Below are positions 9,667 through 18,404 of a DNA stretch of 64,000 nucleotides, one piece after another. Each line of letters begins with the position of its first letter. Position 1 is the first letter of the stretch. The translations under genes and the position numbers were made by a program. The stretch is from Stieleria tagensis (GTDB lineage: Bacteria > Planctomycetota > Planctomycetia > Pirellulales > Pirellulaceae): positions 1-64,000 of the forward strand of contig NZ_JAMYFE010000044.1 of assembly GCF_024129865.1 (NCBI RefSeq), read 5' to 3'. The notes below the pieces were generated by a model, which saw only the letters and a list, made by a program, of their open reading frames with translations, searched no databases and was not told the DNA's origin.

Positions 9667-9976
9667 TCAAAGGCGTCTAAACTGTTTGTTTTTTCGCTGA
9701 GCAATGGTTCGCCCCATGGACGACCTCTAAGCCGCATTGTTAACTCCAAGTTGAAAAGCCTGGCAATCGATTCGACGCAGCGTTGCCCCCCCAGCGATGT
9801 GCCTCAGTTGGCACAGAACGGGATCGAATTCAACTCGTGCGCGGAGATCTTGGCGTTCCAACAACGCACACAGGTAACGCTACGAAACAAACGTCTCATC
9901 TGTGCCGCCAATGGAACTGTTCACGAAGACGAGGCAACCAAGAACGGCAAAAAATCGGTTTGGAGTTCATTGTTAG
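9667..9976. other. Intergenic region between convergent genes
   Basis: About 310 bp separate the ends of the ExbB-like gene (plus) and the DUF1592-type gene (minus). Short open frames occur but none has a recognisable product or convincing start. No intrinsic terminator with a good T-tract was seen. Confidence 0.5.
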
Positions 9977-12610
9977 TCAGCGGCGAAACGCATCGCTTTG
10001 AACAACCGCGTGAATCAACGATCGCAGCCCCACGCCGTAGGGCCGCCGGTACGCATCTTCGGCGGTGACGGACGGATTCGGTGGAAGGGCCTGCATCAAC
10101 TTCAACACATCGGCTCGATCGGACGGGTCGTCCAAACGCCCGCTGGCGTGCGTCAGCAAGTTGGTAGCCACGTTGCGGGTAACCAAATCAAGTTTGGGCA
10201 ATAACAATTGCTTCAACGAAATGATGTTCTCGAAAGCCTGACCGGATGGCAGTTCGCCCGACGGATCAACGACAGGGCCTGGACGTTTCCAGGGACCGTC
10301 CAGCAAGTACCGTTCACGGTAACGCCCGATTTCATCGAACGATTCCAATGCGAATCCAGGTGGGTCAATTCGCTTGTGGCAATTCGCACATGTCGCCACG
10401 TCACGATGCTTGGCAAGCTGTTGGCGAATCGTTGTTGCGCCACGGGTGTCCGGTTCGATGGGCTCGATGTCCGGCGGCGGTGGCGATGGAGGCGTGCCGA
10501 GCAAACATTCCAAGACCCACACACCACGCAGCACCGGTGACGTGTCGATGCCATTGGCGCTCGCGGTCAGCACGGCGGCTTGACCGAGCAATCCACCACG
10601 AACACGATTGTTGAATTTCACGCGTCGGAATTCATGCCCCTCGACGCCATCAATTCCGTACAACCGCGCCAGCGACGCGTTCAGGAAGGAGTAATCGCTA
10701 TCGATCAGTGCCGAAACGCCCACATCGCGACGAATCATATCGGCGATGAACATCTGCGTCTCGGTACGCATCGCCTCTTCGAGACGCTCATTAAAATACT
10801 CGGGATGTTCAACGCGATCCGGCAGCATTGTGCCCAGTTTGGCGAGCCTGAGCCAAGCGTCCACAAACGGTCGCACCATTTCCATGTGGCGTGGATCGGC
10901 CAGCAAACGGTCCGTCTGTTGTCTCAAAATTTCCGGGTCTCGCAAACGACCTTGCACTGCAAGCGTTCGCAGTTCAGCGTCGGGTGGCTCGGACCATAAG
11001 AAGAACGACAAACGAGTGGCCAAGTCATGATCGTCCAGCAGGCCTTCACGTGTCCGGTGATACAGGAAGCTGGGGCTGCACAAAACCGCTTGGTAGACGA
11101 GTTTCAGTGCTTCGATGTGATCAACGCCTTCGAGTGCTTGCGTGTTGTAAAAGTCGATGAACGGTTGAACCTCGTCCGGGTCGACTGGATGTCGAAAGGC
11201 ACGCCGGGCGAAGCGTCCAATCAGATTCTTCGCGTCCTCGGCGAATGGCTTTTTATCGGGAAAGAACTGGGCAACGGCCTTCTCCTCGGGCGACATTCTG
11301 GAAACCGGACCGATGAGTTCGATTTCGTGGACGCGAATCCGCGGACCTTGGTACTCACTGTAAAACTGTGACCAGGCCGCTCTGGTATGAATGCTGTGGT
11401 CGACCCCGAAAACATCGTAGGGTTTCCCGGCGAGCTTCAAGCGTTCCTGTTCGGCCAAAAATTCTTTTGCAAGCTTGGCCCCTTCCACTTTGTCATAGTC
11501 TGGGTGCATGGTGTGAAAAACATGAACGCGGTCTCGAATGAATCCCGGGAACAGGTCGCGATGCTTGTGCATCAGCGAATGTCGCATGTTCTTGATCTTC
11601 AATGGACCGTTGGGGAACGTGAAACGAATGCTGTAACCCTTGTCGATCCACGCGACGGTCTCAAACCATTGCGGTTCGTCATCGGGCAGCGTGAAGACAT
11701 CGAGCGATTGGTCCGAAGCGTCATTCGTATCGAAGTCTTTGGCCGATGCGCTGGTTGCGACCACCCCCAGTTGAAGTGGATCTTGTTTGGGAACATCCAA
11801 GATCCAATCCAAGTACGGATGATCTCGGTTGATGGCATTGGCTTTCACGCGGATCGTATAGTAACCGCTGGTTTGCACCCCTTGGTGTAGCTTCTTGATC
11901 CACAGATAACCGTTTTGGTAGGTCGGGTTCTCTCGCAGGTGTTGGTACTCGCCAGGACGATCAAGTCCATCGGCCTGGCCATTGTTCGTTTTGTAGAACG
12001 GAGCCTTGAAAGTAAGTTTCTGGCGGGGCGGACTTTTTTGACGTTTGCTGATCGCACGGTCGAGATACTGCCCCGACGCGGTGAGGTACTGACTCATCAA
12101 CACATCGCTGAGCACCAATGTTTGGCCAAGATTGCGATACTCGTGATATTTTTCATCGGGTACGAACTCGCTGGACGGATCGAACAGCATGTTGTCCAGT
12201 GCGAGCACCTTTCGCATCGCCGAGTCATACTCGAGACGATTGAGTCGGCGAAGGACGGTCTGGGGCTTGGCGTCGGCCTGGCGAACTTGTGACAACAGTT
12301 GGGTCAACATTTCGCTGACTTCCAAGCGTTCGGCGTCCGACGGTCGCTTGGGGGCGTCTTCGGGAGGCATGTCGGCTAAGTTCACGCGATCCAGGATTTC
12401 GTGCCAGGCTTCGATGGAATCACCATCAAGCTCCGTTCCGATCAGCGAATCAAACTGGCGGTCGCCTTCTTCGGCATCGGGACCGTGACAGGAAACGCAA
12501 TAGGACTGAACGAACGATTGTGCCTTGGCGAAGTCCGCTGACGAAATGGGATCGGCCGCGACAGTGCTTGCAATGAAGACGCAAGTGAATGATAGAATTG
12601 GTCTCAGCAT
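9977..12610 (-). CDS. DUF1592/DUF1588/DUF1585-type planctomycetal cytochrome protein
   Basis: An 877-residue exported protein. A cleavable signal peptide (residues 1-20, ending VAAD) is followed by a haem c motif CVSCH at 38-42, as in planctomycetal cytochrome C domains. The body matches the known order DUF1587, DUF1592, DUF1588 and DUF1585: landmarks are FARRAFRHP, LATRLSFFLWSEPPD, a second C-x-x-C-H (CANCHKRIDPPGFALE, near residue 742) and the C-terminal block ending in SDAFRR. Such proteins are abundant in planctomycetes and are almost always encoded with a DUF1552 partner, as here (106 bp downstream of it, same strand). The biochemical role is not established; a periplasmic redox or polysaccharide-related function has been suggested for the group. 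Confidence 0.9.
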   Translation of the reverse strand: MLRPILSFTCVFIASTVAADPISSADFAKAQSFVQSYCVSCHGPDAEEGDRQFDSLIGTELDGDSIEAWHEILDRVNLADMPPEDAPKRPSDAERLEVSEMLTQLLSQVRQADAKPQTVLRRLNRLEYDSAMRKVLALDNMLFDPSSEFVPDEKYHEYRNLGQTLVLSDVLMSQYLTASGQYLDRAISKRQKSPPRQKLTFKAPFYKTNNGQADGLDRPGEYQHLRENPTYQNGYLWIKKLHQGVQTSGYYTIRVKANAINRDHPYLDWILDVPKQDPLQLGVVATSASAKDFDTNDASDQSLDVFTLPDDEPQWFETVAWIDKGYSIRFTFPNGPLKIKNMRHSLMHKHRDLFPGFIRDRVHVFHTMHPDYDKVEGAKLAKEFLAEQERLKLAGKPYDVFGVDHSIHTRAAWSQFYSEYQGPRIRVHEIELIGPVSRMSPEEKAVAQFFPDKKPFAEDAKNLIGRFARRAFRHPVDPDEVQPFIDFYNTQALEGVDHIEALKLVYQAVLCSPSFLYHRTREGLLDDHDLATRLSFFLWSEPPDAELRTLAVQGRLRDPEILRQQTDRLLADPRHMEMVRPFVDAWLRLAKLGTMLPDRVEHPEYFNERLEEAMRTETQMFIADMIRRDVGVSALIDSDYSFLNASLARLYGIDGVEGHEFRRVKFNNRVRGGLLGQAAVLTASANGIDTSPVLRGVWVLECLLGTPPSPPPPDIEPIEPDTRGATTIRQQLAKHRDVATCANCHKRIDPPGFALESFDEIGRYRERYLLDGPWKRPGPVVDPSGELPSGQAFENIISLKQLLLPKLDLVTRNVATNLLTHASGRLDDPSDRADVLKLMQALPPNPSVTAEDAYRRPYGVGLRSLIHAVVQSDAFRR

Positions 12611-12716
12611 GGTTTTTGTTTTCGTGGATCAGACTGCCGCCCTACGCGACATCAGCTATCGCGGCGTTTGATGTTTTCATACGCGGATTTTGGTAGTGGA
12701 CGAGGCAAGAATCCGG

Positions 12717-14057
12717 TCATGATGGATTCGTCGCCTCGTCCGCTATGGGCTGCGACTTCGCCGCGTGACGGGTTAAATCAATCGTTCCCGTGGCTCGGCT
12801 GAAAGGTTTCTGTTGCGTCCCGCTGAACCGTTCCAGCATGGTCGTGTATAAGTTGCACAAGGGAATGCGGCGGCCCGCCGTTTCAGGCATGACATGATGT
12901 TGACCGTTTCCAAGACCACCACCTGCCAATAAGATCGGCAGATTCTTGTTACTATGCGAACTAGCGTTGCCCATACCGCTGCCGGCCAGCACCATCGTAT
13001 GATCCAACAATGACCCACCGCCGGGTTGCTCGGTATCCTTCATCGCTTGCAAAAACTTGCCAAGCTCGACCATCTGGAATTGTTCGATGACCATCAATTG
13101 TTTTAGGGCGGTTTCGGATTTACCGTGGTGCGAAAACGCGTGGTAGTTGCCCTGCAGGCCCAAATCGGCAACCGGCAAATTTCCCGGAACACTCAGCGTT
13201 GCGACGCGAGTGGAATCCGTCATCAAGGCGAGTCGGATCAATTCGTAAAACAACGGCAACCGCTGTGTGAAGGACTGGCCGAGGGTCGGTCGCTTCAGCG
13301 GCACTTCGGGCTTTGCTCGATCAATCCATTCATCGGACATTCGCAATCGCTTTTCAACGCTGCGAACGCTGGTCAAGTATTCTTCCAACTTGCGTCGGTC
13401 GACGCTACCCAACTTGCTGTTCAATGATCGAGCTTGCTGCCGAACGACGTCGAGGATACTGGCGTGCTGGGCGAACGCTTTGCGCTTGGCTTTTCGCTCC
13501 TGGGGGTTGTCCGCTCGAAACAGGGTATCAAATAGAATCGGTGCTTCGCTGATCGGTGGGATGTTGACGCCGGTTCGAGTCCAAGACATCCGGCACTCAA
13601 GTTCGTCCGAGTTCCTTCCCACGCTGGCGACGATGGACGGAAAACGCGTTTGATCACCGGCCAATTCAGCGGCAAGTTGATCGACGGACTGATTGCGGCT
13701 GTCCCATTCGGCAGATTCGCTGTCACGAATTCCGCTGAGAAACGTGTGGGCACTTTGGTGACCACCGCTGACCCCGTGGTCGAGATTGCTAAAAATCGAA
13801 AATTCGGACTTCAGTCGGTCAAGTGGCTGAAGTAGTGGCGGTAGTCGATCAAGCCGCCCTGACTGGGTTGGAAAAAAAGCATTCGGCACAAACCCAAGTG
13901 GATTCGCGACGCACACCATCCGTTTGGGAGCAGTGAGGGTGTTGGCACCAGCTTCGGCATCACGTTGCAACAGCGGCAACGTCAGCGTCACGCCCAATCC
14001 ACGAAGCAGCGTACGGCGGGGAAATTGTTTGTCTGTCATGCGATTGTGGTTCAACAT
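12717..14057 (-). CDS. DUF1552 family protein
   Basis: A 446-residue exported protein. The N-terminus FPRRTLLRGLGVTLTLPLL contains a twin-arginine-like pair before a hydrophobic stretch, consistent with Tat export. Features typical of DUF1552 include KRMVCVANPLGF, NLDHGVSGGHQSAHTFLSG, DQLAAELAG, SVEKRL, GNYHAFSHHG and VLAGSGMGNASSHSNKNLPILLAGG. The sulfatase-like fold seen in related DUF1501 proteins suggests a possible metal site, but no activity is known. It is the first gene of a two-gene operon with the DUF1592-type cytochrome protein. An alternative start six codons downstream (MTDKQFPRRT) would bring the Arg pair closer to the N-terminus. Confidence 0.9.
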   Translation of the reverse strand: MLNHNRMTDKQFPRRTLLRGLGVTLTLPLLQRDAEAGANTLTAPKRMVCVANPLGFVPNAFFPTQSGRLDRLPPLLQPLDRLKSEFSIFSNLDHGVSGGHQSAHTFLSGIRDSESAEWDSRNQSVDQLAAELAGDQTRFPSIVASVGRNSDELECRMSWTRTGVNIPPISEAPILFDTLFRADNPQERKAKRKAFAQHASILDVVRQQARSLNSKLGSVDRRKLEEYLTSVRSVEKRLRMSDEWIDRAKPEVPLKRPTLGQSFTQRLPLFYELIRLALMTDSTRVATLSVPGNLPVADLGLQGNYHAFSHHGKSETALKQLMVIEQFQMVELGKFLQAMKDTEQPGGGSLLDHTMVLAGSGMGNASSHSNKNLPILLAGGGLGNGQHHVMPETAGRRIPLCNLYTTMLERFSGTQQKPFSRATGTIDLTRHAAKSQPIADEATNPS

Positions 14058-14176
14058 GCGGTTTCCGTTCCATGGTAAGTCAACGTCATTGCCCTAGAAT
14101 AAGCAAACGCTCGTTGCCGGTGGATGCGATCTCGCAAAAATTGCGTTTACGACAATGATCGGGGACAGCGGACGCA

Positions 14177-14201
14177 AGAACTTTGACCACCGCAAGGTCT
14201 G
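14177..14201. repeat. 25-bp dispersed repeat R, copy 1
   Basis: Identical over 25 bp to 14734-14758; the core is CTTTGACCACCGCAAGGTCT. It abuts the repeat at 14202-14226, so the two may be parts of one longer mobile or repetitive unit. Confidence 0.75.
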
Positions 14202-14226
14202 CGCTGGTGTGGAGGATTTATCCGAC
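14202..14226. repeat. 25-bp dispersed repeat S, copy 1
   Basis: Identical over 25 bp to 59308-59332, more than 45 kb away; the core is GGTGTGGAGGATTTATCCGA. Both copies lie in non-coding DNA. Confidence 0.75.
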
Positions 14227-14733
14227 AAGTCCGCAATGCCTGCTCGAGAATTGGTTGCTGGCATCTATGTCGTTGGCTCTACGCATTGTAAGAAACAAGC
14301 GTCGCAGTTTTCCTGCCAATAAAACTCCTACCTGTTAAAGCAGGGACGACAGTTGACGCACGCATCGAGGTTCGCCCGCTTTGATTCATGCGAGGTGCCA
14401 ACCTGGTTTGATGGGCTAGTGGTTTGACAGAAAAATTGGGGGCAGAAAAATTTCAGTGCCGGGAGTTCGCAGCATTGAAAGCCAGCCCCGAATGCCGCCT
14501 GGTAGTAGCTGTTCACGGTTCGGCGCGTACGCTGAGCCAGCGGAGAGCAAGGGGGCGGACTCACGCCGCGAAAGAAGTGTTCGAATAACCTTCGCAAGAC
14601 GTCCAGTAGGAAATGACCGGGGACAGAGCTCAAACGCGTGTGGTTTGAAACCGTACGTGGCGGGGTTTTAATAGGGCCAGTTGGTTGGGGTTGCAGGGTA
14701 AGCGTCTTTTCTGCCGGCTGGCTCGCGGAGGCC

Positions 14734-14758
14734 AGAACTTTGACCACCGCAAGGTCTG
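14734..14758. repeat. 25-bp dispersed repeat R, copy 2
   Basis: Second copy of the sequence at 14177-14201, in the same orientation, 557 bp away. It is not followed by repeat S here. Confidence 0.75.
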
Positions 14759-14951
14759 AATCGAAGACCCGCTCGAATGAGCGGCACATCAGTTCCGCCC
14801 CGACAAATCCGGAACGACTCCAGCAGACACACCACCGTAGTTGAAGCGGTTGGGACTGGAGAAGTCGGCATGGCTAGCACACTTGGTTACCGGTACGCGC
14901 CGAGGGAAAAAATGGCCAAGTTTTAACCTGTGCCGCGAAATCGCCCTGAAG

Positions 14952-15211
14952 TCACTGCCAGTCAGTTGGCTTAAAGTCTTCCCATGACACACACGGACTG
15001 GCGTCAACGAGCCATTGCGCCAGACCTTTTGAAAAACACGGCAGCCCGGCTGGTCTGGCGAAATGATAAAGTCACGCTGATAACCATAAAAATAGGTTTC
15101 ATCGATTTCAGGCAACACCTCGCACTTCACTGCTCCGCCGCAGCGCGGACAATACCCTGCTCTCATACCAGCTCGTTCGGCTATCGGAGCGACTCTTCGG
15201 CCCTCGCCCAC
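14952..15211 (-). pseudogene. Frameshifted C-terminal remnant of a double-CXXCG immunity gene
   Basis: The frame entering from 15211 reads YCPRCGGAVKCEVLPEIDE and then DFIISPDQPG, closely matching the C-terminal part of the intact gene at 16046-16843. At about 15044-15049 the match moves to another frame, continuing GLPCFSKGLAQWLVD and SWEDFKPTDWQ before a TGA at 14952. Restoring a single G in the CCGGGC run would rejoin the two parts. Only about 85 codons are recognisable; the N-terminal part, including the first CXXCG motif, is missing. It is therefore a truncated and frameshifted paralogue left by duplication or recombination in the array. Confidence 0.82.
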
Positions 15212-15332
15212 GGTGTGTCGAGTCCCAAAATCTAGTGGTAAAGCTCATTGTCTTGCACGACTTGTCTCCTTGGCAGAGAAGTCTACCGAACCCACGAACT
15301 TCCCGGATGGACCTTAGATTTACGATCGGACT

Positions 15333-16049
15333 TTACTCAATTCGCTTGCCCGATGGGAATGGCTCAAAACCACAAGCGACCAGTGCAGTTTGAATTTCCT
15401 TGTTTTTGCGACGATCTCGTACCGCAATAACTGCCTCGGACAAATCGAGCTTCCCTAAGATCTCAGTAACCGAATCTGCCTCAAAACCACAGTTAAGAAG
15501 TTTTAAAGTTTCCAGGTTCACAAATTGGGTAATCGAGATGGGGTCAGATAGTTTTCCGCAAGCTTGGACATCAATTGATTTTACCTGGCTTGGGTTTTTT
15601 AACTGCGGAATGCAGTTCATGTGCGGTATATGGACTAGATCGATCCTTCGAAGCTGTTTTGTGTTCACAAGCAGATTTAGGTTTGGAAGCTTTCGTAAGT
15701 CATCTCCGAACTCGACCGATTCAAGAGTATCCATTGACAGAGACTGCTCGTCATCAACGACATGGCATCCTCTCAACGTTATTCGCTTCAAGTTGATCCA
15801 ATCTTTGAGGCAGGTCAAGTTGAGCCTCCGGACATGAAACATTCGTATATAGGTTGAATTGCAATATCCTTCAATTTGCCTTACTTCCTCAACAGAAAGA
15901 GGTGCATTGTCTTTTTCCACTAGCACGCATTGTTGGGGTGTCGAGCCTTCCGTGGTTTTGACTTCCACAGTCATATTTTGAACCTCATCAGGTCGATCGT
16001 GGTCAGATGCTGCCGGTGGCAAGAAAGTTGGAGACCAAAAAAACGTCAA
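15333..16049 (-). CDS. Leucine-rich-repeat-like protein, candidate immunity protein
   Basis: A 238-residue protein with irregular leucine-rich repeats in the middle (repeated patterns such as LKRITLRGCHVV, LESVEFGDDL, LRRIDLVHIP, VKSIDVQACG, LETLKLLNCGF), forming roughly six to seven units. No signal peptide is evident. The upstream double-CXXCG gene ends in a TTGA overlap with a TTG start here, giving translational coupling; an ATG at codon 26 (MTVEVK) is an alternative start. LRR-type proteins are known as immunity proteins in polymorphic toxin loci, and position in the array supports that role by inference. Which toxin it would neutralise is unknown. Confidence 0.7.
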   Translation of the reverse strand: MTFFWSPTFLPPAASDHDRPDEVQNMTVEVKTTEGSTPQQCVLVEKDNAPLSVEEVRQIEGYCNSTYIRMFHVRRLNLTCLKDWINLKRITLRGCHVVDDEQSLSMDTLESVEFGDDLRKLPNLNLLVNTKQLRRIDLVHIPHMNCIPQLKNPSQVKSIDVQACGKLSDPISITQFVNLETLKLLNCGFEADSVTEILGKLDLSEAVIAVRDRRKNKEIQTALVACGFEPFPSGKRIE

Positions 16050-16843
16050 ATTACCTCGTCATCTGCGCGTTGCCAGCCAATCGGTTTGAAGTCATCCCAT
16101 GACAGTCGAGGGCTGGAGTCGATAAGCCATTTGGCCAGACTTTTAGAGAAACATGGTAGACCAGGACGATCTGGCGAAATCATGAAATCCCGTCGAAAAT
16201 TGGTCGTGTAGGTTTCGTCTACCTCTGGCAACATTTCGGTTTTGATTGCTCCACCGCATTTGTGGCAGTAACCGACTCGTGTTCCCGAACTTCCGGCGGT
16301 CGGGGCACTCAAAAGGATCGACCATCGCGTGAAGTTTTGAATGTGATCGATCGGGGCAAGATGCATGTCTCTCAAGCCATCGATCGATTCAATTTGATCG
16401 ACTAGGTCATTCCGTAGAACGAGGTCGCCATGTTCCGTGATGGCAACTGGCGTATCGCTGTCAACATTGCCCGTTGTAAAAGTCGAAGTTTCGAGACGCT
16501 CGAATCCTGCAATTTTCCCACATTCATCGCAATGGATTGGCTTTCGATTTTCTATGCATTCGAGAACGCATTTTGGCGGATAGAGCTTGAATAGAGCATG
16601 AGATTCAATGTCGGCGTCTTCATAAACTACCTGGCACGAAGCTTCCATACGCACTTTCAAAACCTGTTTGTCGCGATTGTAGAGCTCTATGACTCTTGAG
16701 AGCTCACTGGAATTGGACCGGAATGTTCCGGTCAGGACACCCATATTGTTGCTAAGCAATCCATCATCTATCACATCTTTCCAGGTTGATTTAAGCGATG
16801 CTGGTTTTTTGGAGATGAATTCTAAACGGAATGTTTTGATCAT
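16046..16843 (-). CDS. Double-CXXCG motif protein, SitI6-like immunity candidate
   Basis: A 265-residue soluble protein with two zinc-ribbon-like half sites, CDECG at 105-109 and CHKCG at 193-197, each a CXXCG. This layout matches the double-CXXCG family first noted in Myxococcus, members of which act as SitI6-type immunity proteins. The C-terminus (PEVDETY, DFMISPDRPGLPCFS, LSWDDFKPIGWQ) is shared with the broken copy at 14952-15211. It begins two bases after the stop of an orphan toxin tip (16846), the classic toxin-immunity order, and overlaps the following LRR gene by four bases. Immunity function is inferred from family and context. The cognate toxin is probably the His-rich tip just upstream. 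Confidence 0.75.
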   Translation of the reverse strand: MIKTFRLEFISKKPASLKSTWKDVIDDGLLSNNMGVLTGTFRSNSSELSRVIELYNRDKQVLKVRMEASCQVVYEDADIESHALFKLYPPKCVLECIENRKPIHCDECGKIAGFERLETSTFTTGNVDSDTPVAITEHGDLVLRNDLVDQIESIDGLRDMHLAPIDHIQNFTRWSILLSAPTAGSSGTRVGYCHKCGGAIKTEMLPEVDETYTTNFRRDFMISPDRPGLPCFSKSLAKWLIDSSPRLSWDDFKPIGWQRADDEVI

Positions 16844-17148
16844 GCTTAAAACTGTACAGACTTTGCAGCATCGTTGAGAAGTTTTGGTACGCCGGGTAAG
16901 GATGGGTAAGTTGATCTATAAAACTGGTACAACGCTCTTTTCACAGAGCTCATCGGAACATTCTGACGGACCCACTCTGAGTTGTTTAGTTTGTTTTTTG
17001 GGACAATTCCCGATGTAACAATATGGTCATTCAAGCGTTGATGTAGTCCAACTCCTGCACCACGGTGAGGTCCCATTCTGATGTTCAAGAATGGTCCAGT
17101 CTCGGGTCCACCAAGCCGCTTGGGCCAGAAATGGTGTGCTTCTTCCGC

Positions 17149-17176
17149 AAATCTCAGTCCAAGCCGTGAACGGTTA
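17149..17176. repeat. 27-bp imperfect direct repeat, copy 1
   Basis: AAATCTCAGTCC-nnn-CCGTGAACGGTT; recurs at 17232-17258 with two mismatches. The two copies are 83 bp apart, one inside the orphan tip near its conserved part and one just downstream of the LRR stop codon. They may mark a past recombination junction. Confidence 0.7.
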
Positions 17177-17231
17177 CAAAGTTCAGCAGCTCCCCAGTTC
17201 CATCGCTGCGACCGGCGCCGTCGGTTACCTA

Positions 17232-17258
17232 AAATCTCAGTCCGACCCGTGAACGGTT
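17232..17258. repeat. 27-bp imperfect direct repeat, copy 2
   Basis: Second copy of the repeat at 17149-17176, immediately downstream of the LRR gene on the minus strand. Confidence 0.7.
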
Positions 17259-17265
17259 GCTCCAG

Positions 17266-18291
17266 CTAGTAACCAAGGTCGTTAAAATAGCGAAGCAAGC
17301 ATGAGTGCGAATGTTCGGCGCGACTAAAAAGCTCGGCAAATTCGCGATCCTGACTGCATGCACGCAGTCCTTTGCCAAACGCATATCGAAAACTCCTGAC
17401 CCGATCAAAAATGTTTGAGGTTTTTAATGCATCTATGCGGATGGTTGGCCACTCATGAAGAACCACCTCTTCAAGCTGGGGAAGGTGATTCAGGAACTCC
17501 AATTCGAATCCTGAAAAGGCACTATGCAGATGGATTGCTCGAAGCCCTGTAAGCTTTCGGAAATCCGGCCAACTATTTACATCCACTCTATGAAGATCAA
17601 GAGTCTCGAGGTTTTTTAGTTTTTCAATAAACCTCAAGTCTGTATCGCCACGGCAAAGCGACAGTTTAAAGTGACGAAGTGTCGGCGACACCGACAGCTT
17701 TGAAACGGCCTCGCCTTTTACTTGGCTGAGTTTTAGTGAGTCTAGATTCAGAAGATCTGGCACAAAACTCTCGAAATCACTTCTGGTACCTGAGCAGCGG
17801 ATCTCGGTAAGTCGGTCGGGGCGCGGTGCAAGTTTCAAAACCCGCCGATCGTCCGTGCACAATCTGGAGAGCGATTGGGCGTGGGAAATGAGTTCGAGGT
17901 TCGACGGTGTCGTCCTGGGAAAAGGCAGGTCGAGAAATTCCAGCTTTTCAATGACAGGCTCAATTCCCTTCAGGTCCGTAAGCTGGGGCAAAGACAAAGA
18001 AAGGTTTTTTACGTCAGGTAATTGATGCAAGAATTGCAATGTTCGGAACTGGGAAGGCTCAGGATAAGACGAATAAATTCGCAACGTCAGATCTTGGAAT
18101 TTCATCAGAAGCTTGTTCACGTGGCCCAGTGCAGTATTCGATAGAGGCTGACAAAATTGAACTAAGTAGGCGTTGGCGCCAACGCCTGCAAGGCTTTTAG
18201 CTTGAACAGGAGGTTCAACGTTAACAATGATCCGACTCGAACGGTTACCGTCTAAATCAACTTTCGTTTGTTCCAGCTCAAAAACGCCCAT
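17266..18291 (-). CDS. Leucine-rich-repeat protein, candidate immunity protein
   Basis: A 341-residue protein. From about residue 70 to 300 it is built of leucine-rich repeats with units such as VKNLSLSLPQLTDLKG, LEFLDLPFPR, LDSLKLSQVKG, LRHFKLSLCRG, LETLDLHRVDV, LRAIHLHSAFSG and LEEVVLHEWPT. There is no signal peptide. The ATG at 18291 is preceded by TAGGA eight bases upstream. It begins nine bases after the stop of the lysine-rich tip remnant at 18301, so it is the natural candidate immunity gene for that tip. Its own stop is followed in the same frame by the His-rich orphan tip. The role is inferred from position only. Confidence 0.75.
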   Translation of the reverse strand: MGVFELEQTKVDLDGNRSSRIIVNVEPPVQAKSLAGVGANAYLVQFCQPLSNTALGHVNKLLMKFQDLTLRIYSSYPEPSQFRTLQFLHQLPDVKNLSLSLPQLTDLKGIEPVIEKLEFLDLPFPRTTPSNLELISHAQSLSRLCTDDRRVLKLAPRPDRLTEIRCSGTRSDFESFVPDLLNLDSLKLSQVKGEAVSKLSVSPTLRHFKLSLCRGDTDLRFIEKLKNLETLDLHRVDVNSWPDFRKLTGLRAIHLHSAFSGFELEFLNHLPQLEEVVLHEWPTIRIDALKTSNIFDRVRSFRYAFGKGLRACSQDREFAELFSRAEHSHSCLLRYFNDLGY

Positions 18292-18300
18292 TCCAATATC

Positions 18301-18388
18301 CTACTTACATGATTTAAGGTACGACCGGATCTTTTGCTTTAGCTCTTCTTTTCGCTTTGCCGCAGCTTTTCTATAGGAATCAGCTTTA
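18301..18388 (-). pseudogene. Lysine-rich orphan toxin-tip end, cut by the IS5 insertion
   Basis: Reading away from the insertion element, the frame gives SYRKAAAKRKEELKQKIR and ends LKSCK-stop at 18301. Removing the element and joining across the TA target adds only a few residues (GRFQLK) before an in-frame TAG, so no start codon existed even before insertion. The element now supplies an ATG at 18406-18408 that opens a 35-codon frame through this segment. Its position right before an LRR gene suggests the last part of a toxin tip, but it is too short to identify. Confidence 0.45.
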
Positions 18389-18404
18389 GAACCTATCCGG
18401 AAAC
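18389..18404 (+). repeat. IS5-family terminal inverted repeat, left
   Basis: GAACCTATCCGGAAAC; exact complement of 21055-21070. It begins right after the TA target at 18387-18388 and ends five bases before the transposase stop. Confidence 0.92.

Larger units (their letters stand above)
14058..14951. other. Long non-coding region with dispersed repeat fragments
   Basis: Nearly 900 bp without a convincing gene. It contains two copies of a 25-bp sequence (14177-14201 and 14734-14758) and one copy of another 25-bp sequence (14202-14226) that recurs at 59308-59332. The open frame at 14328-14789 on the minus strand has atypical composition and no recognisable motif. The region looks like a graveyard of small repeats downstream of the toxin/immunity array. 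Confidence 0.5.
16846..17265 (-). pseudogene. Orphan toxin C-terminal tip (His-rich nuclease-like), no start codon
   Basis: An open frame of 139 codons runs from directly after the stop of the LRR gene (17266) to 16846, in the same frame as that gene. Its central part reads EEAHHFWPKRLGGPETG and then RMGPHRGAGVGLHQRLND. The pattern HHFWPKxLGGP followed by spaced His residues resembles the HNH/His-Me type nuclease tips found at the ends of RHS and other polymorphic toxins. There is no ATG or credible ribosome binding site before the conserved part; the only usable start, a TTG at 17088, would omit it. It therefore looks like a silent orphan tip kept next to its immunity gene (16843) as a recombination reservoir. 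Assignment of the fold is tentative. Confidence 0.65.

Noticed and set aside
14328-14789. 153-codon minus-strand frame
   Set aside because: Composition unlike the neighbours, many Cys and Pro, overlaps dispersed repeats; no motif.
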